Part shown: one piece after another, positions 9,182 to 19,000 of the stretch
Numbering within the stretch: the stretch's first letter is position 1
Layout of the letters: every line of letters starts with the position of its first letter
NCBI GenBank assembly: GCA_036703255.1
Contig: DATNPL010000159.1
Coordinates: 62,001-126,000, forward strand
Direction of reading: 5' to 3'
DNA from: Drouetiella sp036703255
Lineage (GTDB): Bacteria > Cyanobacteriota > Cyanobacteriia > Elainellales > Elainellaceae
Length of the DNA stretch: 64,000 bases
Notes under the pieces: generated by a model
Database searches by the model: none
What the model was told of the DNA's origin: nothing
The model's input: only the letters and a program-made list of their open reading frames with translations
Translations under genes and position numbers: made by a program

Positions 9182-9670
9182 TCAGCCAGCCAACGGCGCG
9201 CCCAAGAGCTTCTCTAAGATCTGCCGACTCAGAGTTTCCACCTGCTGCTCTAAGGACTGCATCGCCTCTTGCTTTTGTTGGTCTAGCTGCTGCTGTACCT
9301 GCTCGCGCTGTACTTGAGCCTCCTGCTGCACTGCTGCCATCTGCTGAGCAGCAGTTTGCTGCGCTTCAGCTTGAGCATCAGCAATCACCTTCTGAGCCTG
9401 ACGGCGAGTATCCGCTAGATCCTGCTCATATTGCTTTGCCATAGCTTCAGCCTTCGCAAGACGCTCTTTCGCCTCAGCCTGATTGGAACGGATGAGGGCA
9501 TCCCGATCATCGATCGCCTTGCCAATGGGCTTGTAGAACAAAGCGTTGAGAACAGCGACCAGCACCAAAAACTGAATTGCCATAATAGGCAGGGTAGCGT
9601 CAATATCGAACAGCCCACCTTTGCCCTCGGCAGCCGCTTCAGCAGCTAGCAAGATCGTTGAATGAATCAT
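9182..9670 (-). CDS. atpF2: F1Fo ATP synthase subunit b'
   Basis: This 162-aa second b-type subunit, found in photosynthetic organisms, pairs with b in the peripheral stalk. It has a short N-terminus ending GGLFDIDATLP, a membrane helix (IMAIQFLVLVAVLNALFY), the motif KPIGKAIDDRD that follows the helix in b' proteins, then a Gln/Ala-rich coiled coil to the end. Older cyanobacterial nomenclature calls it atpG. It lies 52 bp upstream of b and 118 bp downstream of c. That wider gap contains the hairpin at 9744-9778. Confidence 0.96.
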   Translation of the reverse strand: MIHSTILLAAEAAAEGKGGLFDIDATLPIMAIQFLVLVAVLNALFYKPIGKAIDDRDALIRSNQAEAKERLAKAEAMAKQYEQDLADTRRQAQKVIADAQAEAQQTAAQQMAAVQQEAQVQREQVQQQLDQQKQEAMQSLEQQVETLSRQILEKLLGAPLAG

Positions 9671-9743
9671 ATCTAGTTACCCCCTTGACACTGGAGGGGT
9701 TAAACAACAAGTGAAAAGATCAAAAATAAGGGACGATACTTGT

Positions 9744-9778
9744 GGCTGTAGAGGTACCGCAATAGCACCTCTACAGCC
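9744..9778 (-). promoter_or_regulatory. mRNA stem-loop in the c/b' intercistronic gap
   Basis: A perfect 12-bp inverted repeat (GGCTGTAGAGGT / ACCTCTACAGCC) with an 11-nt loop lies 10 bp after the c-subunit stop. No U-run follows on the transcribed (minus) strand, so it is not a simple terminator. A stabilising or attenuating hairpin here would raise c-subunit output relative to downstream genes, which fits the need for a c-ring of many copies. The stem is seen; the role is inferred. Confidence 0.6.
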
Positions 9779-9788
9779 GGAACCGAAA

Positions 9789-10034
9789 TTATGAGAATGG
9801 GTTGGCGAATAGCAAGACCAAAGCCACAACCAGACCGTAAATGGTCAGCGCTTCCATGAACGCCAAGCTCAACAGCAACGTACCCCGAATTTTGCCTTCT
9901 GCTTCAGGCTGACGGGCAATTCCTTCCACAGCTCGACCTGCCGCGTTACCTTGACCAATACCAGGACCAATCGCGCCCAGACCCACAGCCAGAGCGGCAG
10001 CAAGAACAGAAGCAGCAGCAACCGTTGGATTCAT
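9789..10034 (-). CDS. atpE: F1Fo ATP synthase subunit c (proteolipid)
   Basis: This 81-aa two-helix hairpin protein forms the proton-driven ring. The first helix has the glycine-rich face LAVGLGAIGPGIGQG, the polar loop is ARQPEAEGKIRG, and the proton-carrying carboxylate is Glu61 in LSLAFMEALTIYGL. The binding-site residues look like the proton type. It lies 178 bp after the a-subunit gene; a small hairpin, GGGATA/TATCCC near 10174-10189, is in that gap. Confidence 0.99.
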   Translation of the reverse strand: MNPTVAAASVLAAALAVGLGAIGPGIGQGNAAGRAVEGIARQPEAEGKIRGTLLLSLAFMEALTIYGLVVALVLLFANPFS

Positions 10035-10212
10035 GATAATCTTCCTTACCTTAGATGTAGAACGAGATCAAACGAACGTTATCAGCATCAGCAAGCGCTT
10101 TCGCGCCGCATACAGTTTCAGGGTGCAGACGCTCGGATGAGCACATCTAGCAGCCGAAACACTTAACGGACTAGGGATACTGCTATCCCGTGAGAGCTAA
10201 CCTCCAAATGGA

Positions 10213-10971
10213 TTAGTGCTCTTCGTGTCCCTCACCGTGATCCTCCATGGCTTCCCCGATATAAGAGGCTGCCAGCGTCGCAAAAATCAACGCTTGGATC
10301 GCGCTCGTAAACAAACCCAACGCCATAACGGGCAGCGGAATAAACAAGGGAACCAGGAGAACCAACACCGCTACCACTAGTTCATCTGCCAGGATGTTGC
10401 CGAACAGACGGAAGCTCAGGGAAAGCGGCTTAGTGAAATCTTCAATAATTTTGAACGGCAACATAAACGCAACAGGTTGCACGTAGTTGCCAAAGTAGCC
10501 CAAACCCTTCTTCTTGAAGCCAGCGTAAAAATACGCCAGGGAGGTGAGCAGCGCCAGAGCGATCGTCGTATTGATATCGCCTGTTGGAGCAGCCAACTCG
10601 CCCTCTGGAATGCGAATGAGCTTCCAGGGAATCAGCGCACCTGACCAGTTGCTGATGAAAATGAACAAAAACAGCGTACCAATGAAAGGAACCCAAGGAC
10701 GATATTCCTTTTCACCAATCTGCGTCTTGGTCAAATCCCGGATGAATTCCAGCGCATATTCCATCAAGTTCTGGGTGCCCGCCGGAACCATTTGAATTTT
10801 GCGCGTAGCCAGAATGGAGGCAATCACCAGCACCCCAATGACAAACCAGGAGGTCAGCAAAATCTGACCATGAATTTCTAGATTGCCTAAGTGCCAGTAA
10901 AACTGCTTGCCCACCTCTAGCTCAGCCAGCGGGAAGGCATTGAGGGTAGTGAGAGCGTTCAACGTTTCCAT
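10213..10971 (-). CDS. atpB: F1Fo ATP synthase subunit a
   Basis: This 252-aa integral membrane stator forms the two proton half-channels. It contains the essential arginine motif LSLSFRLFGNILADELV and the C-terminal ALIFATLAASYIGEAME typical of cyanobacterial a subunits. Five or more hydrophobic segments are apparent. It ends in a His/Glu-rich tail (EDHGEGHEEH). It follows the atpI-like gene by 49 bp. In cyanobacterial literature this gene is also called atpI. Confidence 0.98.
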   Translation of the reverse strand: METLNALTTLNAFPLAELEVGKQFYWHLGNLEIHGQILLTSWFVIGVLVIASILATRKIQMVPAGTQNLMEYALEFIRDLTKTQIGEKEYRPWVPFIGTLFLFIFISNWSGALIPWKLIRIPEGELAAPTGDINTTIALALLTSLAYFYAGFKKKGLGYFGNYVQPVAFMLPFKIIEDFTKPLSLSFRLFGNILADELVVAVLVLLVPLFIPLPVMALGLFTSAIQALIFATLAASYIGEAMEDHGEGHEEH

Positions 10972-11020
10972 GCGAAGAAAATTTCCCAGAATCTTAGAGG
11001 AGTGCTAGGATATCCTGAAC

Positions 11021-11524
11021 CTATTGGGAATCAGGCAAGATAGTCGTTTGCAGCATGTAAAAAATGATGGCAGCCTTATAGGTAAGGAATCCGAGGAAGG
11101 TTGGCATGATTTTTAGGTCGTGCAATTGAGATGCAACGATAATCACTCCAATCAATATGGCAAGCCGAGAGCTTCCCAACTGTTTCCTTTGCCTACCTAG
11201 CTGTGCAACATTTCTTGCCAACATCCTCAAGTAAACCACACCTGTGCACGCTCCAAGCAGGTAATTGAGCGCAATGTTAAGAGAATAAAAAATCCAGACA
11301 GGAATAAAGATTGCTCCTGTTAGGATCAAGGTCAGCTTTAACAGTTGCTCCTGTAGCTGGTAGTACTCTTGCATAGATGCGTCTGGCTCTGGAGACAGAG
11401 CAATCGGCGCACCCTCTACAGGCGCTGCGTCGGGAGTACCGACGACTGGAGATTCCTGCGACTGAGAACTTGATTCGGCTGCGGTTTCGAGAGAGGGTTC
11501 TGGCGAGTTCACAATGTCTTGCAA
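11021..11524 (-). CDS. ATP synthase subunit I-like protein (Atp1), first gene of the operon
   Basis: This is a 167-aa membrane protein. The family core starts near residue 51 (MQEYYQLQEQLL) and has hydrophobic segments LTLILTGAIFIPVWIFYSL, LNYLLGACTGVVYLRMLA, LAILIGVIIVASQL and a final helix. In other organisms AtpI-type proteins help c-ring assembly or Mg transport; the cyanobacterial role is less certain. The first 50 residues are a Pro/Ser/Glu-rich, probably disordered leader. An internal start at position 11374 would give the usual family length, but no good Shine-Dalgarno precedes it, so the long form is given. Confidence 0.85.
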   Translation of the reverse strand: MQDIVNSPEPSLETAAESSSQSQESPVVGTPDAAPVEGAPIALSPEPDASMQEYYQLQEQLLKLTLILTGAIFIPVWIFYSLNIALNYLLGACTGVVYLRMLARNVAQLGRQRKQLGSSRLAILIGVIIVASQLHDLKIMPTFLGFLTYKAAIIFYMLQTTILPDSQ

Positions 11525-12330
11525 CCTAAATAATCCTGGCGACCTAATAGGGTTTGGAGCCTAATAGCGCTTAGAACCTATGCTCAGTGTGTATCAGGGT
11601 TAGTTTCAACCCTTAAGAATCATATCACTGACGAGTAACAATACTTATTGGTTGGAGCGTGGATTTTCAACAAAGTTTTATTGTGGATGGCGAGAGGGTT
11701 TGTTTGCCGCTGAAGATTTCTTGTTGAACTCAACTCTTGTGAACACCTTGTATCGCTAGATGTAGAGGGGCAGCTACTCATAAGCTAACGCCTTTGCCTA
11801 CGGTAGCCGATATTACGTTGATATGAAATTACGTTGATATGAAATAAAGTGTCGTGACCCTGGAAGTGGGATAGACGATCGCTGCTGCGTTCAAGCCGCT
11901 TTGTGAATAGCGCTCTTCAGGCAGTTCTGATGGCTCCAGAGGTGTTGCCATGTCGGTCTGGAGCCGCTTTGTCAAACCTTATTATTCAGCCTAAAATTTC
12001 TAGAAAGTAACAAAGCTTAAAGCTACTCTCATCTGAGTATCCATAATCCTCTATGATTTGCCCTAGGGGTTAAGTCGGGCGACTACACACTTCTTAATAA
12101 AAGCGTATGGGAACCCGAAACGTTTTAATTTAGAAACTAAACCAATCCATTTGGACAGGCGTTCTGGTCATGCCGATGATGTTTTCATCAGGTGCCGTCT
12201 CTAGATGCCTTTAACTGCGAATTGTATAACGCTAAGAATCGCTTAATCTGCGAACGGTTGGCGATGCTGACTGGGCGGCACCTTAGGCAGGTCTGACGCA
12301 ATCATTAATCAAGGGAGCTTTTGGAATCCA
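11525..12330. promoter_or_regulatory. 806-bp divergent promoter region between the atp operon and apcE
   Basis: No convincing gene lies here. It must hold the promoters of two heavily expressed photosynthetic operons. Visible structure: CTATTAGG twice on the minus strand just before the atp operon (11540-11566); an exact 16-bp tandem repeat (11812-11843); GCCGCTTTGT twice, 68 bp apart (11895 and 11963); and an inverted repeat GGCTCCAGA/TCTGGAGCC (11932-11940 / 11957-11965). The last 300 bp probably make a long apcE leader. No -35/-10 pair could be assigned with confidence. Confidence 0.5.
11812..11843. repeat. Exact 16-bp tandem duplication upstream of apcE
   Basis: The unit ATTACGTTGATATGAA occurs twice head to tail with no mismatch. 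It is AT-rich and lies about 490 bp before apcE and 290 bp before the atp operon, so a paired protein-binding site or a recent slippage event are both possible. Confidence 0.85.
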
Positions 12331-15300
12331 ATGAGTGTTAAGGCAAGTGGTGGAAGCTCTGTTGCACGTCCGCAACTCTATCAAACCGTACCTGTCGCAA
12401 CCATTTCCCAGGCAGAACAGCAAGATCGCTTTCTGGGTCGAGGAGAACTCAGTGAGCTGTCGAGCTATTTTGGCTCTGGGCTGAAAAGAACCGAAATTTC
12501 ACAAATTCTTACTCAAAATTCAGACCTCATTGTTTCTCGGGCGGCCAACCGCATTTTCGTCGGTGGTTCTCCTATGGCGTTCCTAGAGAAACCCAGGGAT
12601 GATGCTCCTGTTCTAGTCACGATGGGCGGTGCGACCCTCGATGCTCAAGAATCTAGGAGGCTGGGAACGGCAACCTACGTTTCTAGCGGCAGTGGTGGCA
12701 TCTTGGAGGGGTTCAAAGCATTGTTCCTCACCCCTTCTACAGGAAGTGACAGCACGCCCGTAGGCTTCCGACCGATCAACGTTTCTCGCTATGGGCCACG
12801 CAACATGCAGAAGTCGCTGCGCGACCTCAGCTGGTTTTTGCGCTATCTCACCTATGCGATCGTTGCAGGTGATCCTAATATCATCTCGGTCAACGTGCGA
12901 GGATTGCGGGAAATTATTGAGAATGCTTGCTCGGCAGATGCGACGATCGCTGCCATTCAAGCCATGCGGGGTGCGGCTTTGGGCTACTTCCGTCAGGATG
13001 CTGACGCAGCCGCGATCGTGGCTCAATATTTTGAGGTGCTGCTGACCGAGTTCAAAGGCGCTACGCCTTCTGCCAAGGTGCGTCAACGTCCTACGGGTGA
13101 CCAGCAGGGCTTACAACTGCCTCAAATTTACTTCAATGCGTCAGAGCGTCGGCCGAAGTATGCCATGAAGCCCGGTCTATCCTCGACTGAGAAGATCGAT
13201 GTCGTGAAGGCTGCCTATCGCCAACTGTTTGAGCGAGACATCACCCGCGCCTATTCCCTAAGCATTTCCGATTTGGAGTCGAAGGTGAAGAATGGCGACA
13301 TCTCCATGAAGGAGTTTGTTCGTCGCTTGGCTAAATCACCACTGTACCGCAAGAATTTCTTCGAGCCTTACATTAACAGTCGGGCTTTGGAGCTAGCTTT
13401 CCGCCATATCCTGGGTCGAGGCCCTTCGTCTCGAGAGGAAGTGCAGAAGTATTTTGCGATCGTCTCTCAGGGGGGGTTATCCGCTCTCGTCGATGCGCTG
13501 GTCGATTCTTCAGAATATTCTGATTACTTTGGCGAAGAAACGGTGCCTTACCTGCGGGGATTGGGTCAAGAGGCTCAAGAATGTCGCAACTGGGGGCCTC
13601 AGCAAGACCTGTTTAAGTACAGTGCGCCCTTCCGCAAGATTCCGCAGTTCATCACCACCTTTGCCCGATACAATCAGCCGCTGCCCGATCAGCATGTTTA
13701 CGGCTCTGGTAACGATCCGCTAGAGATCCAGTTCGGTGCCATCTTCCCCAAAGAAACGCGCAATCCCAGCACCAGCCCAGCGCCATTTGGTAAAGACACC
13801 CGCCGGATTTTGATCAACCGTGGGGCGGGTATCAATAACCAGTTGAGCAATCCGGGCGCTAGGGGCGTGGCTCCGGGTTCTTTGGGGCCCAAGGTGTTTA
13901 AGCTAGAGCAGCTTCCCAATTACACAGGCACTTTCGCTAAGCGAGGCAGCTCTACCAAGGGCATCAGCATCAAGTTTACCGAAAGCTCAACTCAGGCCGT
14001 CATTCGCGCGGCTTACTTGCAGGTATTTGGTCGTGAGGTTTACTCGGGTCAGCGGCTAACGGCTGCCGAAACCTTCTTGGAAAACGGTCAGATTCCGGTA
14101 CGGGAATTTATTCGGCAGTTGGCAAAGTCTGATACCTTCCTCAAGACCTACTGGACTCCTTTCTATGTGGTGAAAGCGATCGAATATATTCATCGCCGCC
14201 TCTTGGGTCGCCCTACCTATGGCCGTCAAGAGATCAATGCCTACTTCGACATTGCGGCCAAAAAAGGCTTCTATGCCGTGGTGGATGCCATGCTTGACAG
14301 CCTGGAGTATAACGAGACCTTTGGTGAAGATACCGTTCCCTACGAGCGCTATCTAACCCCTGCGGGTCAAGCGATGCGCACGAGCCGCGTTGGCAGCATT
14401 GTAGACAAAGGCGCTAGACCCACCGTGGAAGAAACGCCGATGTTTGTGCAAATGGGTGCGGTCGAAGATAACCGCAGCATTGCCGATGTTGAGTTCCGTA
14501 CTAATCAAGGGGTGAGCAAGCAGCGTGAGCAAACCAAGGTGTTTAAGCTCACAGGGCAAGGGGCAACTGAGGTGCAAACTGCAATTCGGGCTGCCTATCG
14601 CCAGATCTTTGAGCGTGATATTGAGCCTTATATCATTCAGAACGAGTTTGTCGCACTAGAGAGCAAGCTACGGAACAATGAGCTGAATTTGAAGGAATTC
14701 ATTGAAGCTTTGGGTACCTCTCGCCTCTACATCAAGGAGTTCTACACGCCCTACCCCAATACCAAGGTGATTGAGCTGGGTACGAAGCACTTCTTGGGTC
14801 GTGCGCCGATCGATCAGGCTGAGATCCGCAAGTACAACAAGCTGCTGGCAACCGAGGGCTTAGGCGCGTTCATTCAATCGATGGTCAACACGGTTGAATA
14901 TGCCGAAAACTTTGGCGAAGATACGGTGCCCTATCGCCGCTTCCCCACGCTACCTGCCGCCAACTTCCCCAATACCAATCGCCTGTATGACCAGCTGACG
15001 AAGCAAAATAAGGATGTAGTCGTCCCCAGCTTTGAGCCAGTCAAGTCTCGCATAGACATCACCAAGATGCCGCTGATGAGCAAGGCGATCGCGGATAACG
15101 AGAAGGAAACGCGTCAGAGCAGCCAAGCCCAGCTTGTAGAATCAGGCCGCTCTTTTGCCAGCCCTGTGATGGAAGCTAGATGGGCAGAGCCTCAGATGGC
15201 CGAAGCAGATGCTGAAGCCCGTCACAAACCCGCTCGAATTTATCGCCTGCAACCCAATGCCAGCGATTCTGAGCAGAAGTTAGTGATCGAGGCGCTCTAT

Positions 15301-15660
15301 GGGCAAATCATGGATGTGCAGATTGCCGAGGGGCAGGGTGAGCAAGTTCCTAATGAACTGCGTTGCCCTGACCTAGAAAGCAAGCTGAAGAGCGGCGAAA
15401 TCTCAGTGCGAGAATTCGTGAAGTCTTTAGCGAGTTCGGAAGCTTATGCTCGCCGCTTCTACATGCCTTACCCCAACACCAAGGTGATCGAGATGTTATT
15501 CCGTCACATCTTGGGTCGGACTCCAGTGACTGCCGAAATGCAGCAGTACAATTTGCTGCTGTCGGGTGACAGCCTCAAGGCAGCTGTAGAGGCGATGGTC
15601 AACACCCCTGAATACGCTCGCTACTATGGCGAAGACATGGTGCCGTATAAGCGCAGCTAA
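12331..15660 (+). CDS. apcE: Phycobilisome core-membrane linker / terminal emitter ApcE (LCM), four linker repeats
   Basis: This 1109-aa protein organises the allophycocyanin core and passes energy to the photosystems. Residues about 18-250 are the phycobiliprotein domain, with the loop insertion after MAFLEKPRDD; the bilin-binding cysteine is probably Cys200 (IIENACSAD). Four linker (REP) domains follow at about 278-410, 543-675, 743-870 and 976-1109. Each has the pattern AAYRQLFERD...ELAFRHILGR...EYSDYFGEETVPY and is separated by a flexible arm. Family knowledge: two, three or four repeats match two-, three- or five-cylinder cores. No apcA/apcB/apcC follows; two hairpins lie downstream, so apcE is transcribed alone here. 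Confidence 0.98.
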   Translation: MSVKASGGSSVARPQLYQTVPVATISQAEQQDRFLGRGELSELSSYFGSGLKRTEISQILTQNSDLIVSRAANRIFVGGSPMAFLEKPRDDAPVLVTMGGATLDAQESRRLGTATYVSSGSGGILEGFKALFLTPSTGSDSTPVGFRPINVSRYGPRNMQKSLRDLSWFLRYLTYAIVAGDPNIISVNVRGLREIIENACSADATIAAIQAMRGAALGYFRQDADAAAIVAQYFEVLLTEFKGATPSAKVRQRPTGDQQGLQLPQIYFNASERRPKYAMKPGLSSTEKIDVVKAAYRQLFERDITRAYSLSISDLESKVKNGDISMKEFVRRLAKSPLYRKNFFEPYINSRALELAFRHILGRGPSSREEVQKYFAIVSQGGLSALVDALVDSSEYSDYFGEETVPYLRGLGQEAQECRNWGPQQDLFKYSAPFRKIPQFITTFARYNQPLPDQHVYGSGNDPLEIQFGAIFPKETRNPSTSPAPFGKDTRRILINRGAGINNQLSNPGARGVAPGSLGPKVFKLEQLPNYTGTFAKRGSSTKGISIKFTESSTQAVIRAAYLQVFGREVYSGQRLTAAETFLENGQIPVREFIRQLAKSDTFLKTYWTPFYVVKAIEYIHRRLLGRPTYGRQEINAYFDIAAKKGFYAVVDAMLDSLEYNETFGEDTVPYERYLTPAGQAMRTSRVGSIVDKGARPTVEETPMFVQMGAVEDNRSIADVEFRTNQGVSKQREQTKVFKLTGQGATEVQTAIRAAYRQIFERDIEPYIIQNEFVALESKLRNNELNLKEFIEALGTSRLYIKEFYTPYPNTKVIELGTKHFLGRAPIDQAEIRKYNKLLATEGLGAFIQSMVNTVEYAENFGEDTVPYRRFPTLPAANFPNTNRLYDQLTKQNKDVVVPSFEPVKSRIDITKMPLMSKAIADNEKETRQSSQAQLVESGRSFASPVMEARWAEPQMAEADAEARHKPARIYRLQPNASDSEQKLVIEALYGQIMDVQIAEGQGEQVPNELRCPDLESKLKSGEISVREFVKSLASSEAYARRFYMPYPNTKVIEMLFRHILGRTPVTAEMQQYNLLLSGDSLKAAVEAMVNTPEYARYYGEDMVPYKRS

Positions 15661-15670
15661 GGCTCTAGCG

Positions 15671-15702
15671 TTTGTATGGGTAAAGGACTCTACCCATACA
15701 AA
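15671..15702. repeat. 12-bp perfect palindrome after apcE
   Basis: TTTGTATGGGTA and its exact complement are separated by 8 nt, 10 bp after the apcE stop. T's lead and A's trail, so it is not a classical terminator by itself; it may protect the 3' end of the mRNA. The U-tailed terminator lies about 75 bp further on. Confidence 0.7.
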
Positions 15703-15776
15703 GCCGCATAAAGCGGGTCAGACAGGTCACTTATGATCTGTTGGTTTAAAACTAGCCAGCCAAAATGTTAAGTCTG

Positions 15777-15812
15777 TCCCTCTGGTCTGTCAGCAAATCA
15801 GAGGGATTTTTT
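15777..15812 (+). terminator. Intrinsic terminator of apcE
   Basis: The stem is TCCCTCTG / CAGAGGGA with a 14-nt loop, overlapping into TTTTTT at 15807-15812. It lies 117 bp after the apcE stop. The rest of the 403-bp gap up to smc holds nothing recognisable beyond the smc leader. Confidence 0.8.
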
Positions 15813-16063
15813 ATGGAATTTTTGTGAGAGGGCAATCGCCTCAGCGCAACCTGCGCCAAAATCTGAAATTGCTTATATGATCCCGGAGTAGGCAATCCCA
15901 AGAACCTTGCTCTAAAAATCTTGAGCTATCTTGAGGGGTGAAGCTCGATTGATCCAGTTTTGCTCTAAATTAAACTTGGCAAACCCTAGAATATTCAGTA
16001 CTTTTGTACTAAATTGTAGGTTGTAGTGAATTATGTTTTTGCCCATTCGCCAGTTTTAGCCGA

Positions 16064-19000
16064 GTGTACATCAAACGCGTTGAACTCACCCACTTCAAAT
16101 CCTTTGGCGGCACAACGCAGGTTCCCCTGCTGCCGGGGTTTACTGTGGTTTCTGGCCCCAATGGTTCTGGCAAGTCTAATATTCTAGATGCTTTGCTGTT
16201 TGCCCTCGGACTTTCAAGCTCTAAAGGAATGCGCGCCGAGCGCCTCCCTGACCTAGTGAATCAGAATCAAACGAGCCGAGGGCGATCGACCGTTGAAGCC
16301 AGCGTCACCGTAACGTTTGATTTGGGCGAGGCGATCGACAGTCAGGATCAAGATAGTCCTGACCCAGAGGGTCAAGATAGCGCTGAGGCGGAAGCCGTTG
16401 CCCACTCAAGCGATGAGGGCAGTAGCGTCTTGCCAATCTCTGAAGCACAAGACGATGAGCCGTCACCCCGGATTGAATCTCCTGGCAATGGCACAGGCAG
16501 CCGACAAGCGCCGCATGAATGGACAGTCACCCGTAAGCTGCGCGTGACTCAGCAAGGAACCTACACCTCTAACTATTTCATTAACGATCAGTCTTGCACC
16601 CTAACTGAGCTGCATGAACAGCTCCATAAGCTGCGGATCTATCCTGAAGGCTACAACGTCGTACTGCAAGGGGATGTCACCAGCATTATTTCGATGAATC
16701 CGCGAGAGCGGCGGGAAATCATTGATGAGCTGGCTGGTGTGGGAGCATTCGATCGCAAAATTCATCAGGCAAAAGACAAGCTAGATGCCGTCAAAGAGCG
16801 AGAAGAGAAGTTTCGCATTGTCGAAAAGGAGCTGATTACCCAGCGCGATCGCTTGGCTCAAGATCGCCTCAAGGCCGAAAAATATCAGCGCCTCAAGCTG
16901 GAACTTCAGACAAAGACCCAGTGGGAGGCTGTTCTGCTCTGGCGCGCTCAAGCTCAGCAGGTGCAGCAGATGCAGGTGCAAATTGAGACAGGTGAACGCA
17001 CCCATGCTGAACTCAATAGCCAGCTAATTGCGCTCAATCAGGTGATCCATACGGCGATCGCTGAGCTAGAGCAGCTCAATGCCAAAGTTAAAGCGCTGGG
17101 CGAAGATGAGCTGCTGGCCTTTCAGTCTACGCTGGCCACCCGTGAAGCCGAACTGCGTCAGGTGCAGCGGCAAGAGCAGGAGCTAGCCACCGCTCAGAGA
17201 GAAATTGCCTCTGCCATCGAGCGAACTCAGCGAGAGATTCAAGAACAGATGCAGGCGTTGCAACGTGTGTCTGAGGAGAGTCAATCGGTTGAGATGCGAG
17301 ATCTGGCTCAGTTGCGCAGCGCCCGAGATCAGGCCAAGCAGTCCCTTGATCAACAGCGAGAAGCCGCAACCGCAACTGCTGCCGCATCCGATGCCTGGGT
17401 GCAAGAACAGGCAGTTGTCAGACAGCGAATGGAGGCGTTGCTTCAGTCTCTAGAACCTCAAAGAACTGAACAGGCAAAGCTGCAAGAGCGCGTTGAGCAG
17501 CTTCGGCAAAAAATCCAGGAGCAGAATGGAGCCGTGCAGGCGATCGCCGAAGAAGTTGCGTTAAAGCAGGGGCAATATACCCAGATTGTCGGCACCTTGA
17601 GTGGGTCGCTGCAACAGGTAGACTCTTGTCAAAAAGCTTTGACTGCGGCCGAGCAAGAGCTGCAAATTCAGCAGGAAACCCAAACCCGGCTGATTCAAGA
17701 GCAGCGAGACAAGCAGCGGCAGCTTGACAAATTAGAGGCTCAGGCGCAGGCCATTCAAGAGACTCAGGGCACTGGGGTCATTGAAGTCCTACAGCGTGCC
17801 AAGCTGTCTGGCATCTGTGGCTTGGTGGCGCAGCTCGGCAAAGTTGAACCTCAGTACCAGCTTGCCCTAGAAATTGCGGCGGGGGCACGCCTCAGCTATC
17901 TAGTTGTAGAGGACGATCGGGTTGCTGCTGCGGGTATCCAAACGCTCAAGCAACAGCGAGGCGGACGGGCTACGTTTCTACCGCTCAACAAAATTCGGGC
18001 GGCGAACTTTAATCCCATTGCCGTGTGGAACCGTCCCGATGGCTTTGTAGACTATGCCGTTAACCTGATTGAGTGCGACGATCGCTACCAGGCAGTTTTT
18101 TCCTACGTCTTTGCCAACACGGTCGTCTTTAGCTCACTGCAAGCCGCCCGCAAGGAAATGGGGCAATACCGCATTGTCACCCTAGAGGGCGAGCTGCTGG
18201 AAACTAGCGGCGCAATGACTGGCGGCAGCATCAGCACCCGGCAGGGAACTCTACATTTTGGCACCGTCGAGCCAGGAGAATCTTCAGAAGCCCTGACCTT
18301 GCGCGATCGCCTTCATGAACTCGATCGCATCCTCAATCGCTGTCAGCAGGCCATAGCCGATGCGGTCATTGCCGTCAAAACGCGATCGCAAGCCTTGGTC
18401 GAAGCGCGACAGCAGCATCGCGAAGTGCAGATGCAAGCCGAGCAAATTCAAACCCAGATTGTCAGCTTTACGGCTCAGGAAGGTCAGCTCCGCACCCAGC
18501 TTTCTCAAAACATGCAGGAGTTTTCTACGGCTCAGCAGCGGTTGCAAACCCTTGAGCAAGAGCTGCCCCTGCGAGAATCTGAGCTACAGCAGCAGCGACA
18601 AGCCCTGACCGATTTAGAGCAATCTCAAACCCATAGTGAGTGGCAACAGATCCAGGCGGCAATTCGAGCGCAAGAGTCTCAGTTGAGCGATCGCCAGCTC
18701 GCTCTCCAGACGGCAGAGCAGCGCCTGCAAGACTTAAAAAATCAGCAGCAAAGATTTCAAGAAAAGGTCGAACAGTCTCAGCAGCGGCTGCAAGACCAGC
18801 GCACTCAGCAAACGACGCAGCTTAACCAAACCTCAACGCTAAGCGCTCAGCAGGCTGAACTCACGGGTCAAATTGCGCAGATTCAGTCCAGCCTTGCTTT
18901 CCTAGAACAAACCCTAGCCTCCGAAAAACAGGAGCGCGATCGCGCTGAGCGGCAGTTGCGAGAGCAGCAAACCCAACAGCAGCAGCTAGAGTGGCAGCGG

